A stretch of 64,000 nt of DNA from Desmodesmus armatus (Eukaryota; Chlorophyta; Chlorophyceae; Sphaeropleales; Scenedesmaceae), in the NCBI GenBank assembly GCA_007449985.2, contig VIIQ02000593.1, positions 496,001 to 560,000 on the forward strand, read 5' to 3'. How positions within the stretch are numbered: the stretch's first letter is position 1; every line of letters starts with the position of its first letter. The notes beneath the pieces were generated by a model, which worked only from the letters and a program-made list of their open reading frames with translations, did not search any database and was not told where the DNA came from. Made by a program: the position numbers and the translations under genes. This document shows positions 38,110-50,075 of the stretch, piece after piece.

Positions 38110-39483
38110 CTGCATGCATGCGCACCGTAAAGCCCACACAAACAAGCTGTGGCCACCACTCGCAAAGTACACCTCATCGGTGGGGTAGAGAACCATATGG
38201 AAGCTTCTAATAAGAAGAAGGGTCAGGCTTGGAAGGTGGGTGACCACTGATACAAACACAAGGCAGCGGCTGCATGTACATGCTTGCCTTGTGAAGCCAG
38301 TGGCAGTTGCCTTGCAAGACTACAGCCTGCGGTTGTTACGAATTCAGAAGCTCGTGTTCATGAAAATTGTGTGCTACGGCACCATCACCAGATAGTCTAC
38401 AGCATTAAAAGATGCGCACGCGCCGAGCATTGTGCCGCGTGGCCGACTCACACAGCACAGCACATAGCCGATTTGGACCACTGCAGGTGCCTTATTTTGC
38501 TGATGTGCAGCCAAACCTGTGAATGCAAGCTGTGTAGTCAGCAGCTGCGCCCCCTTCAGGAAGTTCGCTCACCAGCCAGGGATGATGTGCAGCACCAGTG
38601 GTCATACAGCAGTGCCCCTGTTTACACAAGAAGATGACATAAAGAGATGCAGTCCTTCCATTGGGCTCCGCCCTTCCCTAGTAACCCAAGAATATGCATC
38701 TTCACTTCAGCGCCACACAGGACTGCATGCAGCAAGCTGCACCCGAGACTGGCATGCTTGCTAGCTTACCCCAACCTCTTATCCAATCTGCGCCACAGCC
38801 CCCACTGTGGTGATATCTGCTATCGCTGCATGTGTCCCCCTAAAAGAGCTGGTGCTGTAGCTTTTACCAACCAAGCATCAGCAAGCATCATTACACACCG
38901 GACACCTGCTCAGGGAAGCAGTGCTGAATGTTGTCAAATCTGTTGACATATGTCAACATGCATGGCCTGTGCCATAACCCAGCAACCCGCGTCCAAGCAT
39001 GGAAACTGGCCAGTCATCTAGCCTCTATGGCTGAAAGCACAAGAGAATATCTGGCCCAGGTCTTATGTTGATAATCTGATGCTCACAGATTACCAAGTAT
39101 GTGGCCTTGGCACTGTAAGGAAGTCCTTCCGGTCACTCACAACCCAGCAACCAGTCCTTGAGGCTGTACACACATGCGTAGGGGATCAAACAATCAACCG
39201 CCGGACACCGCACATGCCACACCGCACGCACACCCCCTCAATGTCCACCACAAAAGCAGGGCCTGCCCACCAGATAGAACAACAGCAGATACCAAGACAG
39301 CTCACAGAACACAACCCTGCCACCCACCAGCACACTGAAGCTCGCAGCCAGGCTGCTGCTGCTACTGGCGCAGCAACACAACCCAACCTGCTTGCATGAA
39401 GCTCTGCACCCAACCGCAGCGATGCATCGCGCAGCCCCGCCAGATCAGCTGGCTGACTAACCCCATCATCAGTGACCCCATCA

Positions 39484-42035
39484 TCAAGCATGCCGGCGCC
39501 TCATGCTTGTGGCTGCTGCTTTGGCCACCTTAGGCTTCTCCTGGCTGATAGGCACAGCATCAGGTGCCCCCTTGCCCTCATCCTCACTATCGCTGCCCTC
39601 ATCAGTGTCAGAGTCACCGCCGCCCTTGATGGCGCCCTTGCGATCCTTGGCTGAGATATTTCCCTTCTCAGCCTTCATTTGCATCTTCTCAACAATCATC
39701 TTGTGGCTGATGAATGTGGCCATGAACAGGAAGGCTGATAGCACCATGTCCTGGAACAACTCAAAGGCCTTGAGAATGTCAAACAGGTTGCCTGCGGGGA
39801 TAGGGATTGTGGCAGCGGGGACAGGGATAGCTCAGCCAGTGGAGGATGTAAGGACTAAAAGAAAGGGGAGTAGAGCACAGCAGGAGTGGCCAAGGACAAC
39901 AGGTTGGTATGCAGGCAAGCAGTAGGCAGGCTAGTGCAGGCACACAGTAGGCAGGCGAGGCAGCTTGCTTCTGGAATAATTTGTGCAGCGATGTTCCGCT
40001 GGGCAGTGACAAAATGACAGCCTGCATGCTTCAAAGCCGCAACGCTCAGCTACCAGGACATGATTTGTTGCCAAACAAGTGCAACATTGTCTTGGGACAC
40101 TTTGGCAGCATGACAGGCATCAACACCAGCGGAACACCTACTTGGAAGCGTGGGGTATGCACTGCTGAGGACGGCTGCTGCCAGCAATGAGTTCTCGTAG
40201 GTTGGCACGCCATTGCTCTGGGTACCTTGGTGATACTGCCATGCAGTCAGCACAACCTGCGGCAGGTACAGCACATGCATGACACATGAAGGAACCATAG
40301 CACAAACACAGCGCAGACACCTACCACAGGGACTTCATGCATGCACCCAACAAGCGCCAGCTACTACGAACACTCCTGCGAGGCGGGAGCCAGCGCAGCA
40401 TGCATCACATCACAGGCTTGATGTTTGTGAGATGCAGCTGGCACCGGCCTCGAGGTAACTCGACTGAGTTGTGTGTGGCCAGCCGGTGGGGTTGCGCCCC
40501 CCTCGGACACCAAAAAAACAGCTGGCCCAGAAAAATACTGTTGCAGCACGCTGGTGACGGCCACTCACTGTAGCAGTGAGGAATGCCTGGACCACATTGA
40601 ACATCTTCAGCAGGCGTAGGCTCTCCTTGCTTTGACCCAGCTTGGCTGCAGGGCAAGAGCGCATTGGCAGATGTGATGCTCAATAGACTGCTGCAAATAG
40701 GCACCGTCTGGAGGCTGAGTTGCTGAATTATTGGTGCCAGAACTCCGAGGTTGCTAGCGTGTGTCCCTGTCGGAAGCTGTCCGCCCCCTCGGGTGAGCCA
40801 CAAACAAAGGTTGCTGACAATGACAAGCGCACAGAGCAAGTTGGCATCCAGAAAGGTGGTACTGCAACGCCTGCAGCACCAAGTGTGGTGAAGGATTGAA
40901 GCGTCTCCTGTTGCTGCTGTAACTGCCAATGACTGCTAGTGCCAGTCATGCAGCTGCAGCCTGCTCACCTGCTTTCAGCACCACCTGCAGCACCACCTCT
41001 CCTGCCACCAGGCCTAATGACGACATTGGCACTGGTTCGCCTGCAGACACATACACATACGCTGTATGTACATCTCACATACTTGTGACAGTGCGAGATC
41101 ACATGTAGCATCCAAGTATATTGTGATCCACATGTAAACAGTACAGCTGCGGCAAAGAAGCCCACACTTGAGCTGCCAGCAGAACCATGAGAAGCTGCAG
41201 GCACAGCACAACTGCTTTAACCTCAGCCTCTGTACTGCAGGTACTGTGTGCCGGCTTGCAAAGTGTGCTTTCTTGCCGTGTTGCCTCAAGAAGCCTGGCA
41301 CTGACCCTGCCCCCGCCGCCACATAGTGGACCTACCTCCCATTTTGAACACAGCAAAGTGCCAGGCCACTTTGACGAAAACGAACAGCACCTGCAAGTTG
41401 AAGGAACGGCAGCTCAGAGCCTGCTGATGCACTTGACAACTGTCAAACATGTGCCTGCATCGATGGCTGCGCAATGTGAGAACTGTCCATACTCATACTG
41501 GCACACAAATAGTGGCTCAGCAGGCTCGGCGTGTTCTCAACAGTAGCTGATCTGCAGCACTGCGCCATACACAAGAGACTTTGAGCCTCCAAGTACGATG
41601 AGCAAGACTACTCAGCAGCACTCCTGCAGTATACACGACCACTGCTGGCAGCTGCTTGGTTGGTTGGACCTACATGCAAGCCAATCAGCTTGTTGATGGC
41701 GTCCTTGAAGTCAGCCATGCGTTTGTAGCCTGCAGGACATGAACGAGGCATACACGAAGACAGAGTCATGTCCCTGCTGCACCTGCTGTAACCGGTCCCT
41801 GCTGCACCTGCTGTGACCGAATTTGGCTGGCTACTTCCCGGGTGCAGCAGCAGCAGCAACTCACGCTCAACAATGACCTCCCTATGGCTGAAGTCCGAGC
41901 CATCTGTACCAGCCTGCGATAACAGCAGAGTCCAAGCAGCCAGTCAGGTCACTGCCGCCTGACAGCTGTTGCAGCACATTTTGAGCATCTTCTGTTGCTG
42001 GGGCCGTGTGCCTTGCTTACAGGCCTGGGAGGCAT
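39484..42035 (-). CDS. JAGN1: Jagunal-like ER membrane protein (JAGN1 family)
   Basis: Jagunal proteins are four-helix endoplasmic reticulum membrane proteins needed for ER organisation and early secretion. Exons supported: 42035-42021, 41913-41865, 41729-41674, then 40645-40569, 40256-40226 and 39791-39484; phases agree within each group. The start MPPRP joins AGTDGSDFSHREVIVERYKR and DAINKLIGLH, matching the animal signature AGTDGSDF.HRE. Middle exons between 41674 and 40645 could not be fixed; a candidate is LLMVLLAAQVWASL after an acceptor near 41206. The C-terminal part has hydrophobic helices (LLKMFNVVQAFLTAT, then FQDMVLSAFLFMATFISHK) and an unusual acidic-then-basic tail (GGGDSDTDEGSDSEDEGKG) ending RRRHA. 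It is divergent from MnSOD. Confidence 0.72.
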
Positions 42036-42411
42036 TATAACGTCGAGGAAGTGGCGTCGAGGGACGGTGAAGATGCTATGGGCGTGTATACACTTGATGG
42101 TCCAGCTGCAGCAGCAGTTTCAGCAAACAGATTGCAACCGTCTAACAGCTGACACCTGACTGTATTAGACAGGAAAATAAGTGCAAAAAGGTTTACAACG
42201 ATGAGCAATGCTTACCATACCTACACTCTATACGTTCGTCACACCTGCCACACAAGTCGCAACTGTCTAAGGTGCGCGGAACAAACACGAGCCAACATAC
42301 GCTCATTTGTTGATCCACAACCATCACATTGTCCTGACCGTCGGTGTGTGCATCCTCGTGCCTGTGGTGCAAACCTCTCCAACAGATCCACAGATCACAC
42401 ACTTCAAGACA
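42036..42411. promoter_or_regulatory. Divergent upstream region, Jagunal / MnSOD
   Basis: 376 bp separate the two start codons. No TATA box could be assigned confidently. The plus-strand frame is open back to 42307 upstream of the chosen MnSOD ATG. Confidence 0.35.
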
Positions 42412-44414
42412 ATGGCTGGCCAGAAGGGTGTCGTCGAGGCGGCAAACCTTCTCTGGAAGACAGCAACCCGCCAGTCTTCCCTGCTGCAGGCAGCTGTGCC
42501 CTACTCCACTGCTGGAGGGGTTGCACTGTACAAGCTCCCGGAGCTGCCCTATGGGTACTCCGCACTTGGTGAGAGGCTACTACAGCACTTGCACTGCCAG
42601 ATGTCACATGTATATGAGCCACCCAGCATGCCCCTCTCCTGCAAAGTCAACACTTCGACTGTCCTGACTGGGCGTTGTGGCTGAAATCCTGCAGAGCCTG
42701 TGATCAGCGGCCAGATCATGGAGATTCACCATTCCAAGCACCATGCTACATACGTGACAAACCTGAACAAGGCCCTGGAGCAGTATGCTGAGGCAGAGGC
42801 CAAGCAGGACCTGCAGAAGATGATCTCACTGCAGAGCGCAATCAACTTCAACGGAGGAGGTGCGCTGTTGGTGACACACCATGTCACTTGTCGTTACCAG
42901 CCCCTGCAGCTGATTGTTGTTATGCCTGGCAACAATCAGTTGCAGTTTAGACCGCGTGCAGCAGGAAGAGCAAGTGTGCAGCAGAGCTGGCGAAGCAGCT
43001 GCGTGTGGTGTGGTACAGGGTACTGCTAACTAGGGTTTGGGCTTCAGGGTTGTGACGTCTAGGGCAAAGCAGCTCACCAAAGTGTGTTATCACTCACGTA
43101 GTGTGACCAATGTCCGACAAACCAGTCAGCTGTGTTCGTGGTTCCTTTGTGCTCACGTGCCTGTGTTCTTGTCTCATGCAGGCCATGTCAACCATGACAT
43201 CTTCTGGACCAACCTGGCCCCTGAGAAGGTATGAGGGTGGTGTGGGCTGCAGTTTGTACCTACTGGGGCCCTTCAGTGAGAGCGGAGGTACAGGCATGCA
43301 CACCTGTGGTATTACTCGTGTGCGTTGTGTGTGCTGTGCAGGATGCTGCCCCCTGCAGTGGTGAGCTGCTGGATGCCATCAAGGCCAAGTGGGGCAGCCT
43401 GGACAACTTCATCAGCACATTCAACACCACAACCGCAGCAGTACAGGTAGGCAGATGCTAAGCGCTGCTAGCATGCTTCTGCTGCTGCAGCTGGTACCTC
43501 GTATTTGCATCCTTTGCACTTTTGATGACAGTAGGTGCAGGCGGCACCTTGGCTCATTGGGGTTCAGCACAACATCTTTGTCAAGTGACCGCCACATGTG
43601 CTTGGATGTGGCTGTATGTCGTGTTGTGTGTGTGCAGGGGTCAGGCTGGGGCTGGCTGGGCTACAACAAGGCCAGCAAAGCCCTGGACATTGTCACATGT
43701 GCCAACCAGGACCCTCTGGCAGCCAAGGTGGGCAGCAGGGCGGGGCCAGGGTGGGACCAGAGCCAGTCACATGTGATGGTCACATGCAGTCATCAGGGGA
43801 GCTGTTGTCGCCAACTTTTATGTTGCATGTCTATCTGTGTTTGTCCAACGCTCTGATGAATCAACTACTGGCACTGCGACATACAACGGCAAGCAGCAAC
43901 AGCAGCCTGAGGCAGGCGCAAATTGCTGTTCATTGGTGTGTCAACAATCGAAAGCAAGTCATCAGGGCGACAACTGCGGCTGAGCAGGGGGGCTGTTTGC
44001 AACAGTGGCAAAGCAGCTCAAAGCAGCCAGGTCTAAGGCAATGTCATGCTTGCACATAACATGGTGCGCTGCACCTCCAGACGGGTGGGTGCATCATCGC
44101 ATTGCTGGCTAGCCAACTTGACAAGTCGGCAAGCTTTGGAAAGCTCTGCACTGCCGGTGTCAACCACAGCCGCTTGTGCTACATTTGTGCGTCATGGCAA
44201 TGTCACACCCTGGTCTACTGCTGCTGCTGGTCATCAACACTGCTGCTGCTGCTGCTGCTGCGGCCAGGGCCTGGTGCCTCTGCTGGGTGTGGATGTGTGG
44301 GAGCACGCCTACTACCTTCAGTACAAGAATGTGCGCCCCGACTACCTGAAGGCCATCTGGAAGATTGTTAACTGGGACAACGTGGCACAGCGCTACGCAG
44401 CAGCCAAGCAGTGA
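42412..44414 (+). CDS. MSD1: Manganese superoxide dismutase, mitochondrial
   Basis: Converts superoxide to oxygen and hydrogen peroxide. Six exons close in frame: 42412-42568, 42695-42859, 43182-43228, 43342-43446, 43638-43727, 44268-44414, giving 236 residues. The first ~35 residues ([20 protein letters not shown]) are basic and amphipathic, as in a mitochondrial presequence. The mature enzyme starts at [15 protein letters not shown]. Metal ligands are all present: His in [14 protein letters not shown], His in [11 protein letters not shown], and Asp and His in [17 protein letters not shown]. The GWGWLGYN and DVWEHAYY blocks fit the Mn/Fe family, and [11 protein letters not shown] favours the Mn type. 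Length is normal. A Fe-type plastid enzyme is unlikely from these residues. Confidence 0.96.
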
Positions 44415-45451
44415 ATGCGTTTATTGGCAAATGCACACTCTCAGCCGAGCGGTCCTTCAGCACTTGAGGGCCTGGCCTTGCGAGACAGGGGTGTCAGTGT
44501 TGTTGCCTAGCTTCAGAACAAGCATGGTGGGTGTAAGACATGCCATTTCAAGCCAGGCATGCTGTTGTGCAGGACATGCTGTCACCAGACAGCCCCTGTG
44601 TGCAGCGGTGTTGCTGGGCTCTGTCAGAGCTCTCAGTTTGTAGTGGGGCCACTGTCGCTCTGCGCCTTGGTGATGGCCATCTGACACATGATTTTTGTTT
44701 GGCTATGGAGGTGCGCATGCACGTGAGTTGCCCTTGCAAAGTGATGCATGGGGTGGAGTTGTCATGGGTGTGGTTTGTTGCCGCTGCAGGAGAGTTGTTG
44801 TTGTGGTCATGACAGTCGGCACACGAGTGTGACTTGGTGGTACCACCTTGGTAAGTTGCTTGTTGGGAAAGGGTGTATGGTAACAGGATATGGCTTACAC
44901 TTACACTGTTACGGTCCCTGGGGATGATTTCTGCAGGGTGGGGCCAGTTGAGGTGCACACTGTGGGCCAGGCCCCAGGGGGGTGGGGCCAGATGGGGGTT
45001 GAGATGTAGGTCTGTATTTTAGAGGGGTGTGATTGGTCCAAACAAACGTAGGTGTTGAAGTAGCCGTGTAGGTGTCTTCCGTTGACTCTTCTTTGAGGCT
45101 TGGGAGGCTTTGAGGGCTCGGCCTTGCTAAGTGAGACGCTGGACATCCTTGAAAGCGAGCCACGATAGCGCCACAATGCCTGGGTGCTAAGTGAAGGTCA
45201 GGCTGGTTACAGCTACTGATAGACTGGCAAGCAGGGACACTTCCCAACCCTGGCACTCCCGGCAAGGTTACACATGTGTGTATCCTTGCACCATGAACGT
45301 GCCACGCCTGTAGCTGTCCTGGTCTCTGAGACTGGTCAGCTGATGAACAAGTGATAGTTCAAGTGCTGTTTGGCTGGCGGGCTGGCGTCCTCTGCTGTTG
45401 TAGAGACTCAAGAGACCATCCAGTGGAGCCAAGCCCAGCAGCGGTGGATGA
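44415..45451. other. MnSOD 3' region and intergenic sequence
   Basis: It includes a TGTAA at 44532-44536. GC-rich blocks around 44930-45000 repeat GGGGCCAG-type words. No gene is recognised on either strand. Confidence 0.45.
44532..44536 (+). terminator. Putative polyadenylation signal TGTAA for MnSOD
   Basis: Green-algal polyadenylation motif located 118 nt after the stop codon, a usual distance. It could be a chance match. Confidence 0.35.
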
Positions 45452-47705
45452 ATGACTCGAGCTTCCGCCAACATTGAGTCTGCTCCACCTGCGGCCTACC
45501 ACAACCTTTTGTCGCCGAGAGGACCCGCACATCGCATGCCTGGGGACAGTGGCCAGGACAGTAGACGCAGACGTTGCAGGCCGTGTGGAGCCTTTATGTG
45601 GAGACTGATAAACTGTTTTAGAAGCTCAGACCAGCAGCCGGAGCAGCCCTCACGTCCCAGGTGAGCGTCTCTGTGGGGTGTGGTTGGTTCTGCTGCTTTG
45701 GCTTGACACTGCCTCGGACCCGGTTACCTCACTGCCCTCCTTTCATGCCTAACAGGCCCATAGTCACCGACCTGGGACACCAGTACCAGGCACCAATAGT
45801 CACACCCTCCCCAAGAGCATCAGGCTCTGTATCATCCAGTGACGAGGACCATGACTTGGCAGAGCGGGGCACACTGCTACCCAAGGTGGGTGTTGCGCTG
45901 CTCCCCAGGGGCGAGCCAGACACCAGCTGAGGCTGTAGGCTTTCCTCACAGTTGAGGAGTGCGAATTCACACTGTCAGGAAGCACCAGCAACACTGGTTG
46001 GCTGCGACTCTTGTTTGGCAAGCAGTAGTGTCTGTGGAGCTTGGGATGGCCTGAGCGTCTTGGTAGTCTTCTGGTTTGTGCCTTGGTAGCCCTTGTCCTG
46101 AGGGCAGTCCATCTGTGCCATGCATGCTTGCTTCAAGAAGGCGTAAACGGAATTCCTGGCCTTTCCCTTCCTGGCTGAGATGCCTGTCTGCACATGTTTG
46201 TGCTGCTGCATGCTGTCACAGCGGCGAACACCAGAGCCAGGCTCCAGCGCAGCTCCCTCTGGCTCAGCAGCGGCAGCAGCAGCAACTGCTTCTACAGCAG
46301 TAGCAGTAGCAGCCAGCACTGCAGCAGCCTCAGAAGCAGCAGATGCAGCACCACCAGATGTGCCTCGGCACAGGCGGACAGGTGAGGCAAAGCAGCCGTA
46401 TCCTATCAGAGCCACATTAGCTCATGGCTGCAGCCATTTGCAACTGTCTGAAGACCTGGCTTTGAACAGTGTGGGCCGCTTGCAGTGGGGCAAGTTGCCG
46501 TCCTGTCTGGTTCAAATTCCCGCTTCCTTTCCCTGTTGGCAGACATATCCAGGCAGACCCTTGAGGTGATGTCATGTGTGTGGCGCCGTGTGGCACCTGT
46601 ACCATACCATAATGCACTGTACTGCACAGTACAGTACAGTACAGACAGTAATGTACTGGAGTCTCCTGAACGTGGGGTTTGTGTGGTATTGCACCGCCAT
46701 GCTTGCTGCATCACTGCAGGCTCCGATGGTGCCCGCCTCCATGTGGAGGGCGTCCGTGCGCGTGTCTTGACCACAGCAGCAGGAGCAGCAGCAGCCAAGG
46801 CCAAATTTGGCACGACAGAAGCGGAGTTCAACGCTGTTGCAGAGTTGCTGGGCACGGATGCAGATGACGAGGACTTCTGCCCAACGTGCTTGGAGGTTTA
46901 CACAGATGGTGAGTCTGATGTTGCAGGGGTTCAGCCTGGGGGACTCTGCCTCCTGACCAGTCAACTTACTACCAGCATCTCAACAACATCAACAGCATTG
47001 GTTGGGACGGGGGGTTCCATGCAGCATATGACTTCAGTCTTGCAGCTGCTTGAAAGCTGCTTTCAAGGCCTGAGAAAGGCAGCAACGACACTGTTGCAAT
47101 GGGCCCGGTGGCTAGGGCAGGGCTGGTGGATGGGAGTAGGTGGTTTGCTGGGGCAGCAGCTGCCACTGGTACAGCTGTTGCATGACGTCAGCTGCTGGCT
47201 TGGATTTGCGCTCTTCCTGATGTTTAGGGAGAATGCTGACAGGTGGCTATCAGGTGCTGTTCGCCTGTGCAACACACACATCTGCACTGACTTTGTGCCG
47301 TGCTGCTGTGTCTGCTGCTTGCAGACAACCCCAAGATCTTCACCCGCTGTGGACACTCCTTCCACATGCAGGTAAGCCCCACTGCAGCTACACGCCAGGT
47401 CAACAGCGGCCCTGGATGCCTCTACTCTTGCAGCTGCAGAAAACAGCAGTTGGCATGCTCTGTTGTGGGACCGCTCTTGCTAGATGCAGCTCTTCGGGTG
47501 CTGGCCGCACCTGGTAGCTTGCATGCACTGATTGATTACACGCCCAGCTTCTTCACCCTGTTGTGACCCTGTCATGATCCCGCATGCATATTGCTGTGCT
47601 GGTGTGCTGCTGCTGCTGCAGTGTATATATGCCTGGCTGGAGCGCAAAGCCACTTGCCCGCTTTGTGAGAGCCCCATGGACCTGCAGGATGACATCCTGC
47701 TCTAA
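45452..47705 (+). CDS. RING-H2 E3 ubiquitin ligase (plant At3g02290/RHB1A-like)
   Basis: Six exons close in frame: 45452-45660, 45756-45885, 46222-46381, 46720-46908, 47325-47371, 47622-47705, giving 272 residues. A second in-frame ATG at 45596 (MWRLINCFRSS) would give 224 residues; relatives start with a short Cys-containing segment, so this later start is possible. The middle is Ser-rich and Ala-rich low complexity. The C-terminal RING-H2 finger runs from about residue 218: CPTCLEVYTDDNP, then RCGHSFHMQC, then CPLC, with C-x-H-x2-H-x2-C spacing, ending QDDILL. Position of the RING at the very C-terminus with the DNPKIFTRCGHSFH block is typical of this plant subgroup. It would transfer ubiquitin from an E2 to substrates; targets are unknown. 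Confidence 0.9.
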
Positions 47706-49533
47706 CTATCATGCACTACAATCAGTTCCTGCCGCGTCAGCTAGCAGGTCCTATGCAGGGGGCCAGCAGGCACGGTTGCCCTTCACGCGGTGTGTTTGCT
47801 TGCTGGCTAGGCAGCAGTCCAGCAGCCAGAGCCAGTCAGCCCTTGGTGCCTGTATAGGACCATATGGGACTCAGTATGCAGGCAGGGTTGCTTGTCAGCT
47901 GCTGTTCAAGCTGGATGGCCAAAGCAGCTGTTGCAGCAGGCAGAGCTAGCCAGGCAGCAGGATCATATCCAGCTGCCGCCAGCTGCAGAGGAATTCACTG
48001 CATCAGCAGGCTGTCTGGAGTAGCCGGTGGCGCTTGCAGCAACTCACCCAGCAGGGCTGCAACCGCTGCAATGCATCATGCCTCCAGGGGGCTGAGGCAA
48101 CAGCCCATGTAGGGCGTCCTCAGCCAACTGTGGGGAGAGCTAGCAGCAGCGACGCTCGTGCAGCGGTTACAGACACTGACCGGCAGCGGCTGCAGTGGTC
48201 TGCTGCAGTTGTTGCGGAGCTGCAGCATCAGCAGTTGATGCATAACCTGCATCAAGGGGGGTTGGAACCTCCAGGCCTTCTGTGTGCACCCACATCAGCT
48301 CGATAGGCAGCAGGGGAGGGAGGGGGTGGCTAGTGTAGGTAGGAGTTGGGGGTGTGTCTGGGGCGTAGGTAGGGGTTGGGGGTGTATCTGGGTGTGGTAT
48401 TGTCAGCACAGCATTTCAAGTGTCTCTATCGCAGCAGTGGCAGCTGCTGCATGCGTTGCAGTTTGTATGTAAGGCCACTGGGACGCCCCAATCTCGTTTC
48501 GGCTCTTTTGGGTGCTTGTCCTTTTTTGACCATGTACCAGCACGCGTTGTTGTACATAAGCAGTGCTGTTGCTACCTTGACCAGGCATGCTAAGGCTGCA
48601 TGACCAGTGAGTGAGTTTTGTTTTGACTGGCAGGGCAGACCAGAGCCCGGTACATGGCCACTTGAGTACATAAGGGCCAGCTGTTGTGCGGCGTGTTGCC
48701 TGGCACAGGGATGGGCTGATGGTTGTGGCGCATGACTAGCCGGCTGTGGCTTTGGCACGCAGGGTGGGCCTGCATCTGCAGGTAACATGCGCCGTGTTCA
48801 AGGTGTTGGTGGTTGGGTGAAGGCATGGTAGCTTTTCCAAGGCTGTCAAAGTATCAACAGCCCAGGAATTGAGTGCAGCTGCAGAGTTCAAGATGACTCA
48901 AGCTGCTGCTGCTGCCGGCCTGCCGTTACTGGCAAGTTCTTGGAGCATCATTTGTGGTGGAGCATCAATTGTGGGTGGCCGACTGTAGTACCATAGAGCT
49001 GATCACTGGTCGCATGCCAGGTCGTGGGCAGCAGCGCATCTCGCTGCTGTTGTTGTAGTGTGGCTGTATCATATCAGGCATGTGCCAATTTGTCGGAGCA
49101 GGGATGCAGTTCGTCCCACACCCGAGCTAGGAGTTGTTGCGCCTGAGGGAACGAGGCCAGCATGGATCAGACATCACTTGCTGGCCATGTAACTGTCTGT
49201 TGACACAAGTGCCTTGGCATGTGGTGGAGTCAGTGTATTCCATCGCGAATGTTGGTAGACTTTTGGTAGACCACATGTCCTGTTGTTGCATGGGATTGAG
49301 CAGTGCCTGAACTTCAGCTGGTAAGGAAGGCAATGGGAAATGTCCCTTTGTATATTAGTGGCTTCAAAACAACCGTTCAAAAGCACAGTTACATATGCAG
49401 TCGCAGCCACTGGCATTGGCAACGCGCGACTCACACCCTCCTTGCGGGGACAGCACAGCGTGTGACAGCGGCCTCTGTGGCCAGGACGGCACCCACACCC
49501 GCCGCAAGGCCAGAAACAACCCCCAACTGAGGG
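47706..49533. other. No recognised gene
   Basis: Downstream of the RING gene. Contains a small minisatellite near 48331-48395 (units with GTAGGTAGGGGTTGGGGGTG). Open frames on both strands are Ala/Gln or Cys-rich without family signatures. At 49475-49530 there is a diverged repeat of glycine-zipper coding sequence. Confidence 0.4.
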
Positions 49534-50075
49534 CTAGCCAGCAATGCAGTGCCTGTCTAGCTTCAGCTGCACATGCATATGCATCCCTAACCACTCCTTT
49601 TTCATTGACAGACACGGCAGCTTCAGCCTCTGCGATCTTACTACATCAAATGCAGTTCCTGCCACAGCAAGGTCTGGGGCCAGGACACCTGCCACACCCG
49701 CCACAAGACCAGAAGCAGCCCCCACTGGAACGCCTGCAAACACACCACCAATAGCACCACCAACCACCGCACCGATGGCACCTGCAATGTTGCGGCAGCC
49801 ACTTGCATCAGGGCAGCATTTACAAAACTGCTGACAGCGTGGGCTCCACTTACGGCACCCCATTGCTCACCCACATGGCCACCAACTGCAGCACCTGTAA
49901 TCCTACCGAAGCCTTGGCCAACACCAATGAGAGCGCCACGAGTCAGGCCAAACAGCACGCCGATATCACCAGCCAGCCAACCCCCCATGTATCCTCCAAC
50001 AATCCCGCCAGCAAAAGCGCCAGCAATACCGCCTATCCGTGCTGTTGGCTGGACGTGCTGCTTGGTCGCACTCAT
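49534..50075 (-). CDS. Glycine-zipper protein with an apparent frame change
   Basis: ATG at 50075 opens a frame starting MSATKQHVQPTARIGGIAGA with dense GxxxG spacing (GAFAGGIVGGYMGGWLAG, GQGFGRITGAAVGGHVG). After about 49825 the glycine-zipper pattern continues in a different frame (AGAIGAVVGGAIGGVFAG, GVAGVLAPDL) to a stop at 49534. Only ~20-45 bp separate the two, and no intron of normal length joins them in phase, so either an indel or an unusual splice is involved. A related Gly-zipper-like fragment is repeated near 49475. Glycine zippers form membrane helix bundles; the function here is unknown. Confidence 0.5.

Larger units (their letters stand above)
36216..39470. repeat. Tandem unit C of the three-copy direct repeat
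   Basis: This is the most decayed unit. It contains a ~1 kb insertion and, at about 38300-38330, a deletion that removed the segment holding DUF421 exons 1 and 2 in unit B (about 33480-34270). Confidence 0.72.

Noticed and set aside
46485..47375. 296-residue plus-strand open frame as a separate gene
   Set aside because: Only 46720-46908 of it is used, as an exon of the RING gene; the rest reads through introns on both sides.
49781..49824. A 42-nt intron joining the two glycine-zipper frames
   Set aside because: Much shorter than any other intron here, and the phases do not match (donor phase 0, acceptor would need phase 1).
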